This document shows, piece by piece, positions 1-9,457 of a stretch of DNA of 64,000 nucleotides; position 1 is the stretch's first letter; the number at the start of each line of letters is the position of its first letter. This stretch comes from Deltaproteobacteria bacterium (lineage in GTDB: Bacteria; Desulfobacterota_D; UBA1144; Nemesobacterales; UBA2774). The stretch spans positions 308,785 through 372,784 of the forward strand of contig JAJCZS010000007.1 of NCBI GenBank assembly GCA_029262275.1, in the 5' to 3' direction. Under the pieces are notes generated by a model. The model was given only the letters and a program-made list of their open reading frames with translations. It made no database searches and was not told where the DNA came from. A program made the position numbers and the translations under genes.

Positions 1-1324
1 TAGAATTATCAGTGGATGCTACTCTGTCAAGGTTTATCTTTGGCACTACGCATTTTGTAAAGCCAAGTTTCTGAGCCTCGTTTATTCTCATATCAATATG
101 AGAGACCCCTCTTACTTCTCCTGCCAAACCAATTTCACCAAACACGACAACGCCTGGATCAAGGGGTTTGTTTAAGAAGCTTGATACGAGAGCTATAGAG
201 ATTGCAAGGTCAATTGCGGGTTCCTCTATCTTCACTCCCCCTGCTACATTCATAAACACGTCTTGACCTAGAATTTGAAGTCCAGCTCTTTTCTCTAAAA
301 CTGCTAGCAGTAATGACACGCGATTGTTGTCTAGCCCTATAGTAGTTCTTCTGGGCACACCAAAGCTGCAAGGGGAAACAAGGGCTTGAATCTCAACTAA
401 GATTGGCCTTGTTCCTTCAATGCTAGGAGTAACAACTGAGCCTGAAGCATTCTCAGGACGTTCTGATAAGAATATTTCTGACGGGTTCTTAACCTCTTTG
501 AGTCCTACATCCATCATCTCAAAAACGCCAATTTCATTAGTCGAGCCAAATCTGTTTTTTATAGCCCTAAGTATTCTGTATGGATGGTCTTTCCCGCCTT
601 CAAAATAAAGCACAGTGTCCACTAAGTGCTCTAGCACTTTAGGTCCAGCAATAGCCCCTTCTTTTGTAACGTGGCCTACTAGAAAAATTGCTGGGCCGTT
701 TGCTTTCGCGTGTTGCATTAGCTTGGCCGTGCATTCTCTTATCTGCCCCACACTTCCAGGGGCAGAGGCAAGCTCTTCTGTGTACATAGTTTGGATTGAA
801 TCAATTACAGCAATCTGAGGTGAGAGACTCTTAATCTCTTTTATTATGCTCTCAACAGAAGTTTCTGAAAGTACAAAAACACTATTTGATTTAACACCAA
901 TTCTCTCTGCCCTGATTTTAACCTGCTCAGGAGACTCTTCTCCAGTGACGTATAGTAGATTTAGGTCCTCAGCGCTGTTGGATGATGAGCTAATGTCGTT
1001 AAGCATCTGAAGGGCTAGAGTAGATTTCCCAATACCTGGGTCGCCTCCTACCAGTATCACTGATCCCGGCACAAACCCCCCACCGAGTACTCGATCCAAC
1101 TCTTTATTATGCGTTGGGATCCTCTCTTCTCTCCCGCTTTGTATCTCTGTTATTGCAACAGGATCAGAAGTCTTTTGTGTTCTAGATAATTTGTTAGGTT
1201 TTTCTTGCTGTTCTTCAACATACGTATTCCAGCTCTCACACTCCGGGCATTTCCCTAACCATCTTGGTGAAGAGTTCCCGCAGTTCTGGCATACGTACAG
1301 AGTAATTGTTTTTGATTTTTTCAT
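1..1324 (-). CDS. radA: DNA repair protein RadA (Sms), C-terminus cut by window edge
   Basis: RadA is a RecA-like ATPase that drives branch migration of recombination intermediates. About 441 codons are visible; the C-terminal end lies beyond base 1. Translating the reverse strand from the ATG at 1324 gives an N-terminal zinc finger (C12, C15, C26, C29), a Walker A motif GDPGIGKST, a Walker B region ending in DSIQT, the RadA-specific KNRFGS motif, and the start of the Lon-protease-like domain (GGVKIEEPAIDLA). All family hallmarks are intact. It is divergent from the gene starting at 1462, so the 137 bases between should hold both promoters. Confidence 0.97.
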   Translation of the reverse strand, partial: MKKSKTITLYVCQNCGNSSPRWLGKCPECESWNTYVEEQQEKPNKLSRTQKTSDPVAITEIQSGREERIPTHNKELDRVLGGGFVPGSVILVGGDPGIGKSTLALQMLNDISSSSNSAEDLNLLYVTGEESPEQVKIRAERIGVKSNSVFVLSETSVESIIKEIKSLSPQIAVIDSIQTMYTEELASAPGSVGQIRECTAKLMQHAKANGPAIFLVGHVTKEGAIAGPKVLEHLVDTVLYFEGGKDHPYRILRAIKNRFGSTNEIGVFEMMDVGLKEVKNPSEIFLSERPENASGSVVTPSIEGTRPILVEIQALVSPCSFGVPRRTTIGLDNNRVSLLLAVLEKRAGLQILGQDVFMNVAGGVKIEEPAIDLAISIALVSSFLNKPLDPGVVVFGEIGLAGEVRGVSHIDMRINEAQKLGFTKCVVPKINLDRVASTDNS

Positions 1325-1461
1325 TTTATTTTAAGTTGATAAAGTTAAAGAGATTATACTACATAATTTAGGAGCGATAGTCAGTCTAATTGGAGATTAT
1401 ATAATTGATTTTTATATCTCTCTTATTACAATCATTTATAGAAAAGAAACTGGAGGATTAT

Positions 1462-1905
1462 ATGCAAAGACTTAGTATTTCTACATTTTTAGTTTTGTTA
1501 GTGGTTGCACTATCTATCACAAGTACTTATGCGGATACATCTGATGATGTAGAGGCTCTAGAAAGGCAGTATTTTACTGCGCTTGAGAACCAGGACCAAA
1601 AGCTTATGGACTCGCTTCTTGCAGACGACTTTGTTATATCGAGTATGAGCAGCAATTGGTCAATGAATAAAGACGAGTTTCTCAAAACGGTTCCTAAACA
1701 AGTTATTACCGCTCAAGATATAACTGCTGTAAAAGTAGATGTCGAAGGAGATAGGGCCAACTCCCAAGTGAACATAAGTATGACAAAGACCTTTGATGGT
1801 AAGGACCACAGCGGGGACTATGAGGTATATAGTGTCTGGGTCAATAAAGATGGAAATTGGAAATTGATTGAGCGTAAAATAAAATTTTTAGAACCATCTG
1901 AATAA
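1462..1905 (+). CDS. Secreted NTF2-like (SnoaL/DUF4440) protein
   Basis: A 147-residue protein with a signal peptide (residues 1 to about 24, ending STYA) and an NTF2-like cone fold recognisable from the pattern VEALERQYFTALENQD, LMDSLLADDFV and a final GNWKLIERK strand. Such domains are small ligand-binding or enzyme scaffolds; the substrate cannot be told from sequence. The ATG at 1462 is preferred over the upstream ATG at 1405 because GGAGG lies 5 to 6 bases before it and the signal peptide then starts cleanly. It is probably periplasmic. No functional link to radA or msrA is evident. Confidence 0.8.
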   Translation: MQRLSISTFLVLLVVALSITSTYADTSDDVEALERQYFTALENQDQKLMDSLLADDFVISSMSSNWSMNKDEFLKTVPKQVITAQDITAVKVDVEGDRANSQVNISMTKTFDGKDHSGDYEVYSVWVNKDGNWKLIERKIKFLEPSE

Positions 1906-1960
1906 CTTGCTTCGTATGTGTTGATACGTTTACTAAATCAACAGCAGAGGAGTATATCAA

Positions 1961-2647
1961 TTGAGCCAAACATCAACCATATTAGACTCTAAGAGCAAGA
2001 TTCCCACAATAGACTTGTCTGCCGCTAACAAGGTAGAGACTTTTACCTGTGCACTGGGCTGTTTTTGGGCTCCTGATTGTAAGTTTGGGGTTACAAAGGG
2101 CGTAGTAAGGACTAGGGTAGGGTATGCAGGAGGTACAACGGATAATCCTACGTATCATAATTTAGGTGATCACATAGAAACAGTCCAGATAGATTATGAC
2201 CCTAATGTAATTTCGTTTGAGGAGCTGCTCTCCATATTTTGGACTAGTCACAAACCCTCTCGAGTTGTATGGAAGAGGCAATATGCGACTGCGCTATTTT
2301 TTCATAACGAGCATCAGGAAAAGTTAGCTCGAGAGACCAGGGATGAAATATCTTCTAGCATTGGTGAGAGGGTTCAGACTGAAATTATAGACTTTACTAA
2401 GTTCTATCTGGCAGAAATGTATCACCAAAAATATCATCTTCAGGGCTATGAAGGTCTTATGGCTGAGTACAGAGATATATATCCGGAAATGACGGATATT
2501 TTAAATTCTACCTCTGCTGCTAGAGTGAATGGATATATTGGAGGTTATGGTGACATCTCTCAATTCGAAAATGATTTTCCAGCCCTTGGGTTATCAGAGG
2601 ATAAAGAGAATTTCCTAAAGAGTATTATAAAGAATAATAGAAGATAG
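1961..2647 (+). CDS. msrA: Peptide-methionine (S)-S-oxide reductase MsrA
   Basis: Repairs methionine-S-sulfoxide in proteins. The 228-residue product has the catalytic GCFW motif (C34), the VGYAGGTTDNPTYHNLGDH block that binds substrate, and the late motif EMYHQKYHLQ. The form GCFWAPDCKFG, with a C-terminal extension after the catalytic domain, resembles the longer MsrA subgroup rather than E. coli MsrA. The start is TTG at 1961, supported by AGAGGAG about 8 bases upstream; no better ATG is present. No signal peptide is seen, so it should be cytoplasmic. A second MsrA-like domain occurs in the gene at 11978. Confidence 0.93.
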   Translation: MSQTSTILDSKSKIPTIDLSAANKVETFTCALGCFWAPDCKFGVTKGVVRTRVGYAGGTTDNPTYHNLGDHIETVQIDYDPNVISFEELLSIFWTSHKPSRVVWKRQYATALFFHNEHQEKLARETRDEISSSIGERVQTEIIDFTKFYLAEMYHQKYHLQGYEGLMAEYRDIYPEMTDILNSTSAARVNGYIGGYGDISQFENDFPALGLSEDKENFLKSIIKNNRR

Positions 2648-2753
2648 AATACAATCTTGATAAAAGATGTCTTTGTATTAAAGTCTTATCTAGCAGTACT
2701 TAGGCGGTGCTGAATTAAAACTTCAACTCTCTTTAATATATAGGGGGATTAAT

Positions 2754-3482
2754 ATGTCAGACAATTCGTTTTCAAGAAGAAATTTTCTGAAAATAAGTGG
2801 CGTAGGGGCATTCACAGCAGCTACTTTGAATGTTGGCGGTATGTTTTCCATTCCAGAGGCTGTGGCTCAGGAATCTAAAAGACCGCAAAACGCTGATGAA
2901 GCTCTTGAAGCTTTGATACAAGGGAACAATAGATTTGTGAACTCTCTAAAAAAAAGTCCTAGAAGATCTGCTAAGTGTCGTAAAGAAATTGCAGCGGGGC
3001 AGAATCCATTTGTATCAATATTGGTATGTGCTGATTCGAGAGTTGCTCCTGAGATAATCTTTGATCAAGGTCTAGGAGATCTCTTTGTAGTCAGTGTTGC
3101 AGGAAATATTGTGAACCCTACTAACTATGGAATTCAGGGGAGCCTTGAGTTTGGAGTACTTTCTCTGGGAACTCCGCTTATAATGGTACTGGGGCATAGC
3201 GGATGCGGAGCAGTTGCAAGTGCTATTGAGGCTTCACAGGATGGAACTCAGTTCCCTGGTTCTATTAATAACATTGTTCAAACCATTAAACCTGCTGTAG
3301 AAGAAGCGAAGGGCGAGAAGGGGAACTTACTTCATAACTCGATTATTTCTAATGTGCAGATGGGAGTTAATAAACTTAACAATTCAGATCCAGTAATTTC
3401 TGATATGGTAAAAAAAGGAAAAGTAAACGTTGTTGGCGCCAATTACGATCTAAAAACTGGCGAGGTTAAGTTAGTTAGCTAG
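2754..3482 (+). CDS. Beta-carbonic anhydrase with Tat signal
   Basis: Interconverts CO2 and bicarbonate. The N-terminus carries a twin-arginine signal (SRRNFLK, R8-R9) and a hydrophobic stretch ending AVAQ near residue 39, so the folded zinc enzyme should be exported to the periplasm. The beta-class zinc ligands are visible as C92 and D94/R96 (CADSRV) and H148/C151 (GHSGCGA). At 242 residues it matches Tat-exported beta-CAs of proteobacteria. A GGGG ribosome site lies about 10 bases before the ATG. The cation transporter follows 93 bases downstream. Confidence 0.93.
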   Translation: MSDNSFSRRNFLKISGVGAFTAATLNVGGMFSIPEAVAQESKRPQNADEALEALIQGNNRFVNSLKKSPRRSAKCRKEIAAGQNPFVSILVCADSRVAPEIIFDQGLGDLFVVSVAGNIVNPTNYGIQGSLEFGVLSLGTPLIMVLGHSGCGAVASAIEASQDGTQFPGSINNIVQTIKPAVEEAKGEKGNLLHNSIISNVQMGVNKLNNSDPVISDMVKKGKVNVVGANYDLKTGEVKLVS

Positions 3483-3574
3483 CTCTAGATTGTAATCTAA
3501 TTATATTCCATTAATATTCTCTTCTAAATATTGAGGATGAGTACTTATCAAATTTGTAAAAGTATATTTTTGCT

Positions 3575-4495
3575 ATGGCAACAGGATCTAAAAAAGTTAT
3601 ATACGCTGCACTCATTGGGAATGGCTTAATTGCTATAACTAAGTTTATAGCTGCGTCAATTACCGGGAGCTCAGCAATGTTATCAGAGGGTATTCACTCT
3701 TTGGTAGATACCGGAAACCAGGTTCTTCTCTTAAATGGCCTAAAGAGAGCTCAAAAACCACCCGATAAAGATTTTCCTTTTGGATATGGGAAAGAGATAT
3801 ATTTCTGGAGTTTCATTGTTGCAATACTGATTTTTGCTCTGGGTGCCGGTATTTCCATCTATGAAGGCATAACTCATATTCTTCATCCAAAACCTATGAC
3901 TACTCCATATATAAATTACATTGTTATTGGATTTGCTTTAGTGTTCGAAGGATTCGCCTGGTATTTTGCTTTTAAAGAGTTTGTGAAGTCTAAGGGTAAG
4001 TGGAGTTATATAACTGCTGTACAAAGAGCTAAGGATCCCTCTATTTTTGTAGTACTTTTCGAAGATTCTGCTGCAATGATAGGTCTTGTGGTTGCATTTC
4101 TTGGAATTTTTCTCGGTCAGGTAACAGGCATTGTCTATTTTGATGGCGCCGCATCAATTGTTATAGGACTTATTCTCGCAGGTACAGCCGCGTGGCTGGC
4201 CTATGAAACAAAAGGGCTGTTAATTGGCGAGAGCGCCAACGAATCAAAAGTGAAGGGGATAAGAGAACTTGCATCATCTCTAGATAATGTTCTGCATGTA
4301 AACGAGGTTCTTACTCTTCATATGGGCCCTGAGTTTATCCTAGTTAATATAAGCCTTGAATTCATAGATGAAGCCGATGCTGATCTAATAGAGCAAACCA
4401 TTGAAGAGCTTGACAGAAAGATAAAGAAAAACTATCCACTGGTCAAAAGAGTTTTTGTAGAGGCTGAAGCCAGGAAAGCATCAAAAATTACATAA
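3575..4495 (+). CDS. Cation diffusion facilitator (CDF) family transporter
   Basis: Exports divalent metals, usually Zn, Fe or Mn, by proton antiport across the inner membrane. The 306-residue protein has about six membrane segments and a cytoplasmic C-terminal domain (VNISLEFIDEADADLIEQ). The first half-site is a canonical H-S-L-V-D within SEGIHSLVDTGNQ. The second half-site reads FEDSAAMIGL, with Glu-Asp instead of the usual His-x3-Asp, as in the ZnT9-like branch. Metal specificity is therefore uncertain. No metal-responsive regulator is adjacent. Confidence 0.9.
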   Translation: MATGSKKVIYAALIGNGLIAITKFIAASITGSSAMLSEGIHSLVDTGNQVLLLNGLKRAQKPPDKDFPFGYGKEIYFWSFIVAILIFALGAGISIYEGITHILHPKPMTTPYINYIVIGFALVFEGFAWYFAFKEFVKSKGKWSYITAVQRAKDPSIFVVLFEDSAAMIGLVVAFLGIFLGQVTGIVYFDGAASIVIGLILAGTAAWLAYETKGLLIGESANESKVKGIRELASSLDNVLHVNEVLTLHMGPEFILVNISLEFIDEADADLIEQTIEELDRKIKKNYPLVKRVFVEAEARKASKIT

Positions 4496-4511
4496 TGAAT
4501 AGAGTTTGCAG

Positions 4512-4545
4512 CCCTTGAAAAATCCATATCAGTGACTATCTTAAA
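4512..4545 (+). promoter_or_regulatory. Candidate sigma-32 (RpoH) heat-shock promoter for htpG
   Basis: CCCTTGAA at 4512-4519 matches the -35 core of RpoH promoters exactly. After 14 bases comes GACTATCTT, which matches only about four of nine positions of the -10 consensus CCCCATTTA. It lies about 65 bases before htpG, a common heat-shock gene. The -35 is convincing, the -10 is weak. Confidence 0.4.
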
Positions 4546-4608
4546 GCTGAATTAGTAAAAGATCCTATTATTGTATCCAAGCAAATTAAACGGGGGTAGA
4601 TTACGCAA

Positions 4609-6462
4609 ATGGCTGAAAAAGCTACAAAAAAACATGAATTTCAGGCTGAGGTAAAACAGGTTTTAGATATTGTTATTAACTCTCTCTACACGGATAAAGA
4701 GGTTTTTATAAGAGAGCTTGTATCCAATGCCTCAGATGCGCTTGAGAAACTTAGATATCTTCAATTAACAGAAAAAGAAGTATACGACGAAGAGCTTGCT
4801 TTAGAAATACACATTTCAACCGATGACCAAGAAAACACTATCACTATTGAGGATCATGGAATTGGAATGACCCGTGATGATCTCAGTCAGAATCTGGGCA
4901 CAATTGCACATTCTGGCTCTAAGGCTTTCTTGGACGCAGTGAAAAAGAGTGGAGAGGATAATCAAAACCTAATCGGGCAATTTGGAGTGGGATTTTATAG
5001 CGTGTTTATGGTTGCGGAGTCTGTTGAGGTTTATACACATAACTGGAAAAAAACTGCAAAGAGCCTTCTGTGGAAGAGCGACGGATCGGGGACTTATGAG
5101 ATCGAAAGTACAAAGGGTGTGCAGCGCGGTACAAAGGTCGTGGTTCATCTGAAAGAAGAAGATAAAGAGTTTGCCAATAGTGAGAGGGTTAAGCATGTGC
5201 TTACCCATTATTCAAGCTTCGTTCAGTTCCCTATTAAGCTAAATGGGGAGCAGATCAATAACGTCCAGCCCATATGGATGCGCAATAAAAATGAGATTAA
5301 GGAAGAGGAATATAACGAATTTTATAAATTTCAGGCAAATGCTTTTGATGAACCTGCATATCGAATGCACTTTAGTTCAGATGCACCTATTGAGATAAAT
5401 TCACTTGTTTTTGTTCCATCGATCAACCCTGAGCAGATGGGTTTTGGTAAAGTTGATCCTGGAGTGAGTCTGTATTGCAAGAAAATACTCATCGACTCAA
5501 AACCAAAAGGCCTTCTTCCTGACTGGATGCGTTTTCTAAAGGGTGTCATAGATAGTGCAGATCTTCCTCTTAATATATCAAGAGAAACTATGCAGGATAG
5601 TGTGCTGACTAATAAAATCGGCCAGGTAATAGTCGGGCGTTTTATAAAGATGCTAGAGGATGAATCCAAAAAAGATGCAGATAAATACAATGAATTCTAT
5701 AAGAATTTCGCAATTTACTTAAAAGAAGGAGTTGCCGCGGATTTTAAGAACCGTGACCAGCTCGCAAAGCTACTTAGGTATGAATCTTCAGCTACCGAAA
5801 AAGACAAGTTTACAACACTAGATGATTATGTATCTCGAATGAAGGATGGGCAAAAAGAGATTTATTATCTATATGCTCCAAACAGAGAAACAATAGACGG
5901 CGGCCCTCATATAGAGGCATTTAAAGCCCGCGGTATTGAGGTTCTGTATCTTTACGAGCCAGTTGATGAATTTGTTATGACAAGTGTCTCTAAATACGCC
6001 GATAAAGACTTGGTTTCTGCTGACAACTCGGACATCAAGCTTGATGAGGTCAAAGCTGGTAAGAAAAAAGACTTGTTATCTGATAAAGATGGGACAGCTC
6101 TTTGTGAATGGATAAAAGAAACATTAGGTGAGTCTGTCAATGATGTCAGCATAAGCAAACGTCTTGTTGATAGCCCCGCGATTGCTCTAAATGCAGATAA
6201 GGTTATGACCCCATCAATGCGCCGTATGATGAAAGCTATGAAACAGGATGTTGGTGTTCAGAACTCCGTTAACCTTGAGATTAATCCAGGTCATGAGCTC
6301 ATTAAAAACTTATCTGCCCTTAAAGACAATGAAGCAGATACGGCTAAACTCGTAGCTGAACAAATACTGGATAATGCATTGATTGCAGCTGGTTATCTGG
6401 AAGATCCAAGGGAAATGGTAAGCCGTGTTTACAAAATTTTAGAGCGGGTGTCCCAGAAATAA
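4609..6462 (+). CDS. htpG: Chaperone protein HtpG (Hsp90)
   Basis: ATP-dependent cytosolic chaperone. The 617-residue protein has the complete GHKL ATP-binding site: E36/N40 in RELVSNASDA, D82 in EDHGIGMT, and GQFGVGF at 123-129. The middle-domain catalytic-loop block NISRETMQ and a C-terminal dimerisation domain follow. Length and domain order match bacterial HtpG. The ATG at 4609 is preceded by GGGGG about 12 bases upstream. A candidate heat-shock promoter lies at 4512. The downstream cupin gene begins 23 bases after the stop and may be cotranscribed. Confidence 0.98.
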   Translation: MAEKATKKHEFQAEVKQVLDIVINSLYTDKEVFIRELVSNASDALEKLRYLQLTEKEVYDEELALEIHISTDDQENTITIEDHGIGMTRDDLSQNLGTIAHSGSKAFLDAVKKSGEDNQNLIGQFGVGFYSVFMVAESVEVYTHNWKKTAKSLLWKSDGSGTYEIESTKGVQRGTKVVVHLKEEDKEFANSERVKHVLTHYSSFVQFPIKLNGEQINNVQPIWMRNKNEIKEEEYNEFYKFQANAFDEPAYRMHFSSDAPIEINSLVFVPSINPEQMGFGKVDPGVSLYCKKILIDSKPKGLLPDWMRFLKGVIDSADLPLNISRETMQDSVLTNKIGQVIVGRFIKMLEDESKKDADKYNEFYKNFAIYLKEGVAADFKNRDQLAKLLRYESSATEKDKFTTLDDYVSRMKDGQKEIYYLYAPNRETIDGGPHIEAFKARGIEVLYLYEPVDEFVMTSVSKYADKDLVSADNSDIKLDEVKAGKKKDLLSDKDGTALCEWIKETLGESVNDVSISKRLVDSPAIALNADKVMTPSMRRMMKAMKQDVGVQNSVNLEINPGHELIKNLSALKDNEADTAKLVAEQILDNALIAAGYLEDPREMVSRVYKILERVSQK

Positions 6463-6485
6463 AGATCAGTGTATAGAGGACTGTT

Positions 6486-6857
6486 ATGATTAATAAGAAA
6501 TATGAAGAGCATAACGTTTTGGAATCCCCATATGCAAGGGAAATGAGGGAAATAGTAAATGCAAGTGAATATGACAAAGCCGCAGTAGCAATAGCCGTTG
6601 ATCTGGAGCAGATGGATGCTCATTATCATAGGACTTTCGATGAAATTTTCTTTGTCCTAGATGGAGACATGAAGTTTGAGTTTTATGATCCTCAAGATGG
6701 TAATGTTTGGACTGAGGAGCTATCATTGAATGAAACTATTATTGTTAAAAAAGGTATCCACCATAAAATACTAAGAGCATCTGAGCATAATAGACTTTTT
6801 GTTGTATCTATACCTCCGTACCATCCTGATGATGAAAACCCATCTGATAAGATTTAA
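6486..6857 (+). CDS. Small single-domain cupin protein
   Basis: A 123-residue cupin. Motif 1 is visible as H46-x-H48-x4-E53 and motif 2 around H92/H93 (KKGIHHKIL), so a metal site is likely. Cupins of this size act as isomerases, dioxygenases or ligand sensors; nothing here settles the substrate. The start is supported by GAGGA 5 bases before the ATG. It lies between htpG and the first MoxR gene on the same strand, with gaps of 23 and 49 bases, so it may be in either operon. Confidence 0.8.
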   Translation: MINKKYEEHNVLESPYAREMREIVNASEYDKAAVAIAVDLEQMDAHYHRTFDEIFFVLDGDMKFEFYDPQDGNVWTEELSLNETIIVKKGIHHKILRASEHNRLFVVSIPPYHPDDENPSDKI

Positions 6858-6906
6858 GTAAATTGCGCTTAGCGGGTATTCTTAGTTATCATTTTGGAGA
6901 ATAAAG

Positions 6907-7752
6907 ATGAAAAATACGAAATTTAAAGGTACAGATAATTATATTTCGACTAGGGATCTTAACCTAGCAGTAAACGCTTCCATAACCTTGGAACGACCTC
7001 TTATAATTAAAGGCGAGCCTGGAACTGGTAAGACTATGCTTGCGTTCGAAGTGGCCGAGGCTCTTGGCAAAGAAATTATCACTTGGCATGTAAAGTCCTC
7101 TACCACAGCCCAGCAGGGGCTCTACGAATATGATGCAGTCTCTAGGTTACGTGATTCACAGCTCGGGGATGACAGGGTGAGTGATATTGCAAATTACATT
7201 GAAAAAGGGAAATTATGGGAGGCCTTTGAATCTAAGAAACAGGTTGTACTCCTAATAGACGAAATCGACAAGGCTGACATTGAGTTTCCTAATGACTTGC
7301 TTCTCGAGTTAGATAAAATGGAGTTCTACTGCTACGAGCTTCAAAAAACCATAAAGGCAAAACACCGTCCAATCATTATAATCACTTCCAACAACGAAAA
7401 AGAGCTGCCCGACGCATTTTTGAGAAGATGCTTCTTTCATTACATAAGTTTTCCTGAACGTGAGACGCTTAAATCAATTGTAAAGGTTCATTATCCTAAG
7501 CTCGAGACCAAACTTATTAATAACGCAATGAATATTTTCTATGACCTTAGAGAGATTGATGGTCTTAAGAAAAAGCCTTCAACTAGTGAGTTAATAGACT
7601 GGATTAAGCTGCTAATGGTTGGCAAAATCACCGAGTCTGAGCTGGCTGACTTGGATCTGTCTGAAAAACTTCCCCCATACGCCGGAGCACTTCTTAAAAA
7701 CGAGCAGGACCACAATCTACTTAATCGCATCAGACTTAGATTTAGAAGGTAA
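6907..7752 (+). CDS. MoxR-family AAA+ ATPase (pair 1)
   Basis: MoxR ATPases work with VWA-domain partners as chaperones that insert metals or activate enzymes. The 281-residue protein has Walker A GEPGTGKT (36-43), Walker B LLIDEIDKAD (115-124), sensor 1 IIITSNNEKELP and an arginine-finger region DAFLRRCFFHYI. GGAG lies about 7 bases before the ATG. The VWA partner follows after 34 bases, which is the classic pairing. The CoxD/CoxE carbon monoxide dehydrogenase system is the closest named analogy, but no CODH subunit is in the window, so the client is unknown. Confidence 0.93.
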   Translation: MKNTKFKGTDNYISTRDLNLAVNASITLERPLIIKGEPGTGKTMLAFEVAEALGKEIITWHVKSSTTAQQGLYEYDAVSRLRDSQLGDDRVSDIANYIEKGKLWEAFESKKQVVLLIDEIDKADIEFPNDLLLELDKMEFYCYELQKTIKAKHRPIIIITSNNEKELPDAFLRRCFFHYISFPERETLKSIVKVHYPKLETKLINNAMNIFYDLREIDGLKKKPSTSELIDWIKLLMVGKITESELADLDLSEKLPPYAGALLKNEQDHNLLNRIRLRFRR

Positions 7753-7786
7753 CTTCGTTACTTTTTCATATTAATTTGGGTGAGCT

Positions 7787-8992
7787 ATGTTCTTAGATTT
7801 TTTCTTACTACTAAAAAATGATGGTATTCCGGTGACAATCCGTGAGTATCTCACATTCCTAGAGGCGCTGGATAAAGATGTTGCCCAATACAGCGTGGAT
7901 GACTTCTACTATTTAAGTCGCACGTCGTTAATCAAGCGTGAACATCATTTAGATAGATTCGATATGCTATTTGGCTATTACTTTGAGGGTATAGAACAGA
8001 TAGATCTAGAGGATTTTATGAAAATACCTGAGGAGTGGCTTAAGAAGAGTTTTAACGCTCAATTTACTGAAGAAGATAAGGCTATGATTAAGGCTATGGG
8101 CGGGCTTGATAAACTGCTCGAGCGCTTAAAGGAGCTCATGGAAACACAGAAGAAAAGGCACGAGGGCGGTAGCAAGTGGATTGGCACAGGTGGGAGATCT
8201 CCTTTTGGTTCAGGTGGTTATAACCCCGAGGGAATTAGAATGGGACCGCACGAAGGAGTGGGCAGCAGAAGAGCTGTAAAGGTATGGGATAAGAGGGAAT
8301 ATAAAGATTTGGACGATGGAGTTGAGCTTGAGACCAGAAATATGAAGATGGCACTCAGGCGCCTACGCATATTAACCCGTGAGGGAACAAAAGAAGAGCT
8401 GGACCTGGACCAGACGATTGATAAGACATCCAGAAACGCAGGCCTTTTAGAGCTTGAGATGGTTGCAGCAAAGAAAAACAATATAAAAGTGCTGCTTCTT
8501 TTAGATATCGGAGGCTCGATGGACGACCACATAGAGCTTTGCTCAAGATTATTCTCAGCAGCCAAATACGAATTCAAACATCTAGAGCACTACTATTTTC
8601 ATAACTGTCTCTATGAGTCGGTCTGGAGAGATAATAAAAGAAGAAAACAGGAAGCAGTTCCAACATTTGAAATACTGCATAAATACAACAGTGACTACAA
8701 GGTAATTATTGTTGGAGATGCGTCGATGTCTCCTTATGAGATTCTTTATCCAAACGGAAGTATTGAGCATAGTAACGATGAGGCGGGCATGATTTGGCTT
8801 GAGCGCCTTAAAGAGCAGTTCCCTGATATTGTATGGCTAAACCCTATGCCATATGAGGAGTGGAGATACACAGAATCCATTGGAATCATCAGGGAGTTTA
8901 CAGGTGACCGCATGTTCCCACTCACAATGGGCGGTCTGCAGCAGGCAATCAAAGCACTTAAAGATAAAAAGATAAAGTATGAAGGCCACTGA
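7787..8992 (+). CDS. VWA-domain protein, CoxE-like (COG3825-type), partner of MoxR pair 1
   Basis: A 401-residue cytoplasmic protein. The N-terminal half is helical and includes a Gly-rich stretch (about 127-150). The C-terminal von Willebrand A domain begins near residue 230. The MIDAS motif reads D240-I-G-G-S244-M-D, so the first Ser of the canonical DxSxS is Gly; I recall this variant in the COG3825 group. It probably forms a client-activating complex with the MoxR ATPase encoded just upstream. Substrate unknown. The VOC gene starts 6 bases after its stop, suggesting one operon. Confidence 0.88.
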   Translation: MFLDFFLLLKNDGIPVTIREYLTFLEALDKDVAQYSVDDFYYLSRTSLIKREHHLDRFDMLFGYYFEGIEQIDLEDFMKIPEEWLKKSFNAQFTEEDKAMIKAMGGLDKLLERLKELMETQKKRHEGGSKWIGTGGRSPFGSGGYNPEGIRMGPHEGVGSRRAVKVWDKREYKDLDDGVELETRNMKMALRRLRILTREGTKEELDLDQTIDKTSRNAGLLELEMVAAKKNNIKVLLLLDIGGSMDDHIELCSRLFSAAKYEFKHLEHYYFHNCLYESVWRDNKRRKQEAVPTFEILHKYNSDYKVIIVGDASMSPYEILYPNGSIEHSNDEAGMIWLERLKEQFPDIVWLNPMPYEEWRYTESIGIIREFTGDRMFPLTMGGLQQAIKALKDKKIKYEGH

Positions 8993-8998
8993 TTCTAA

Positions 8999-9457
8999 AT
9001 GATCAAAGCCGTAGACCATATAAATATTGTTGTATCTGATCTGGAGCGCTCGGTTAAGTTCTACACTGAGGTTCTTGGGTTTGAGAAGATAAATGTTGTA
9101 CACCTTGAGGGCGGTTGGATAGACGACATAGTTGGTCTAAAGGACGTGAAGGCTGATGTTGCCTTTATTGTTGCCCCAGAGGGAGAGCCTAAGATTGAGC
9201 TTCTTTGCTATAAGTCTCCAACTGGCGAGTCACTGCTGGCTAATTCTAATGCTAATACCGTTGGTCTAAGACACATAGCGCTTAGAGTTGATGATATTCA
9301 AGCTGCATATAAAAAGTTAAAGGATTCTGGAGTAAAACTTCAAAGTGAGCCTGTAGAAGTTCCCTTAGCCACTCCTGCTCAGAACCCTATTCGTAAATCA
9401 CTCTTTTACTTTTATGATCCAGACGGTGTGCTATTAGAAATTGCCCAGTATAAATAA
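8999..9457 (+). CDS. VOC-family (glyoxalase/bleomycin resistance/dioxygenase) protein
   Basis: A 152-residue vicinal-oxygen-chelate protein with two beta-alpha-beta-beta-beta units. The expected metal ligands are all present: H7 (VDHINIVV), E67 (KIELL), H92 (LRHIALRV) and E147 (LLEIAQ), so it is probably an active metalloenzyme of the lactoylglutathione lyase or methylmalonyl-CoA epimerase type. Which of these cannot be decided. It begins 6 bases after the VWA gene. Its TAA stop at 9455-9457 directly abuts the reverse-strand stop of the next gene. Confidence 0.88.
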   Translation: MIKAVDHINIVVSDLERSVKFYTEVLGFEKINVVHLEGGWIDDIVGLKDVKADVAFIVAPEGEPKIELLCYKSPTGESLLANSNANTVGLRHIALRVDDIQAAYKKLKDSGVKLQSEPVEVPLATPAQNPIRKSLFYFYDPDGVLLEIAQYK

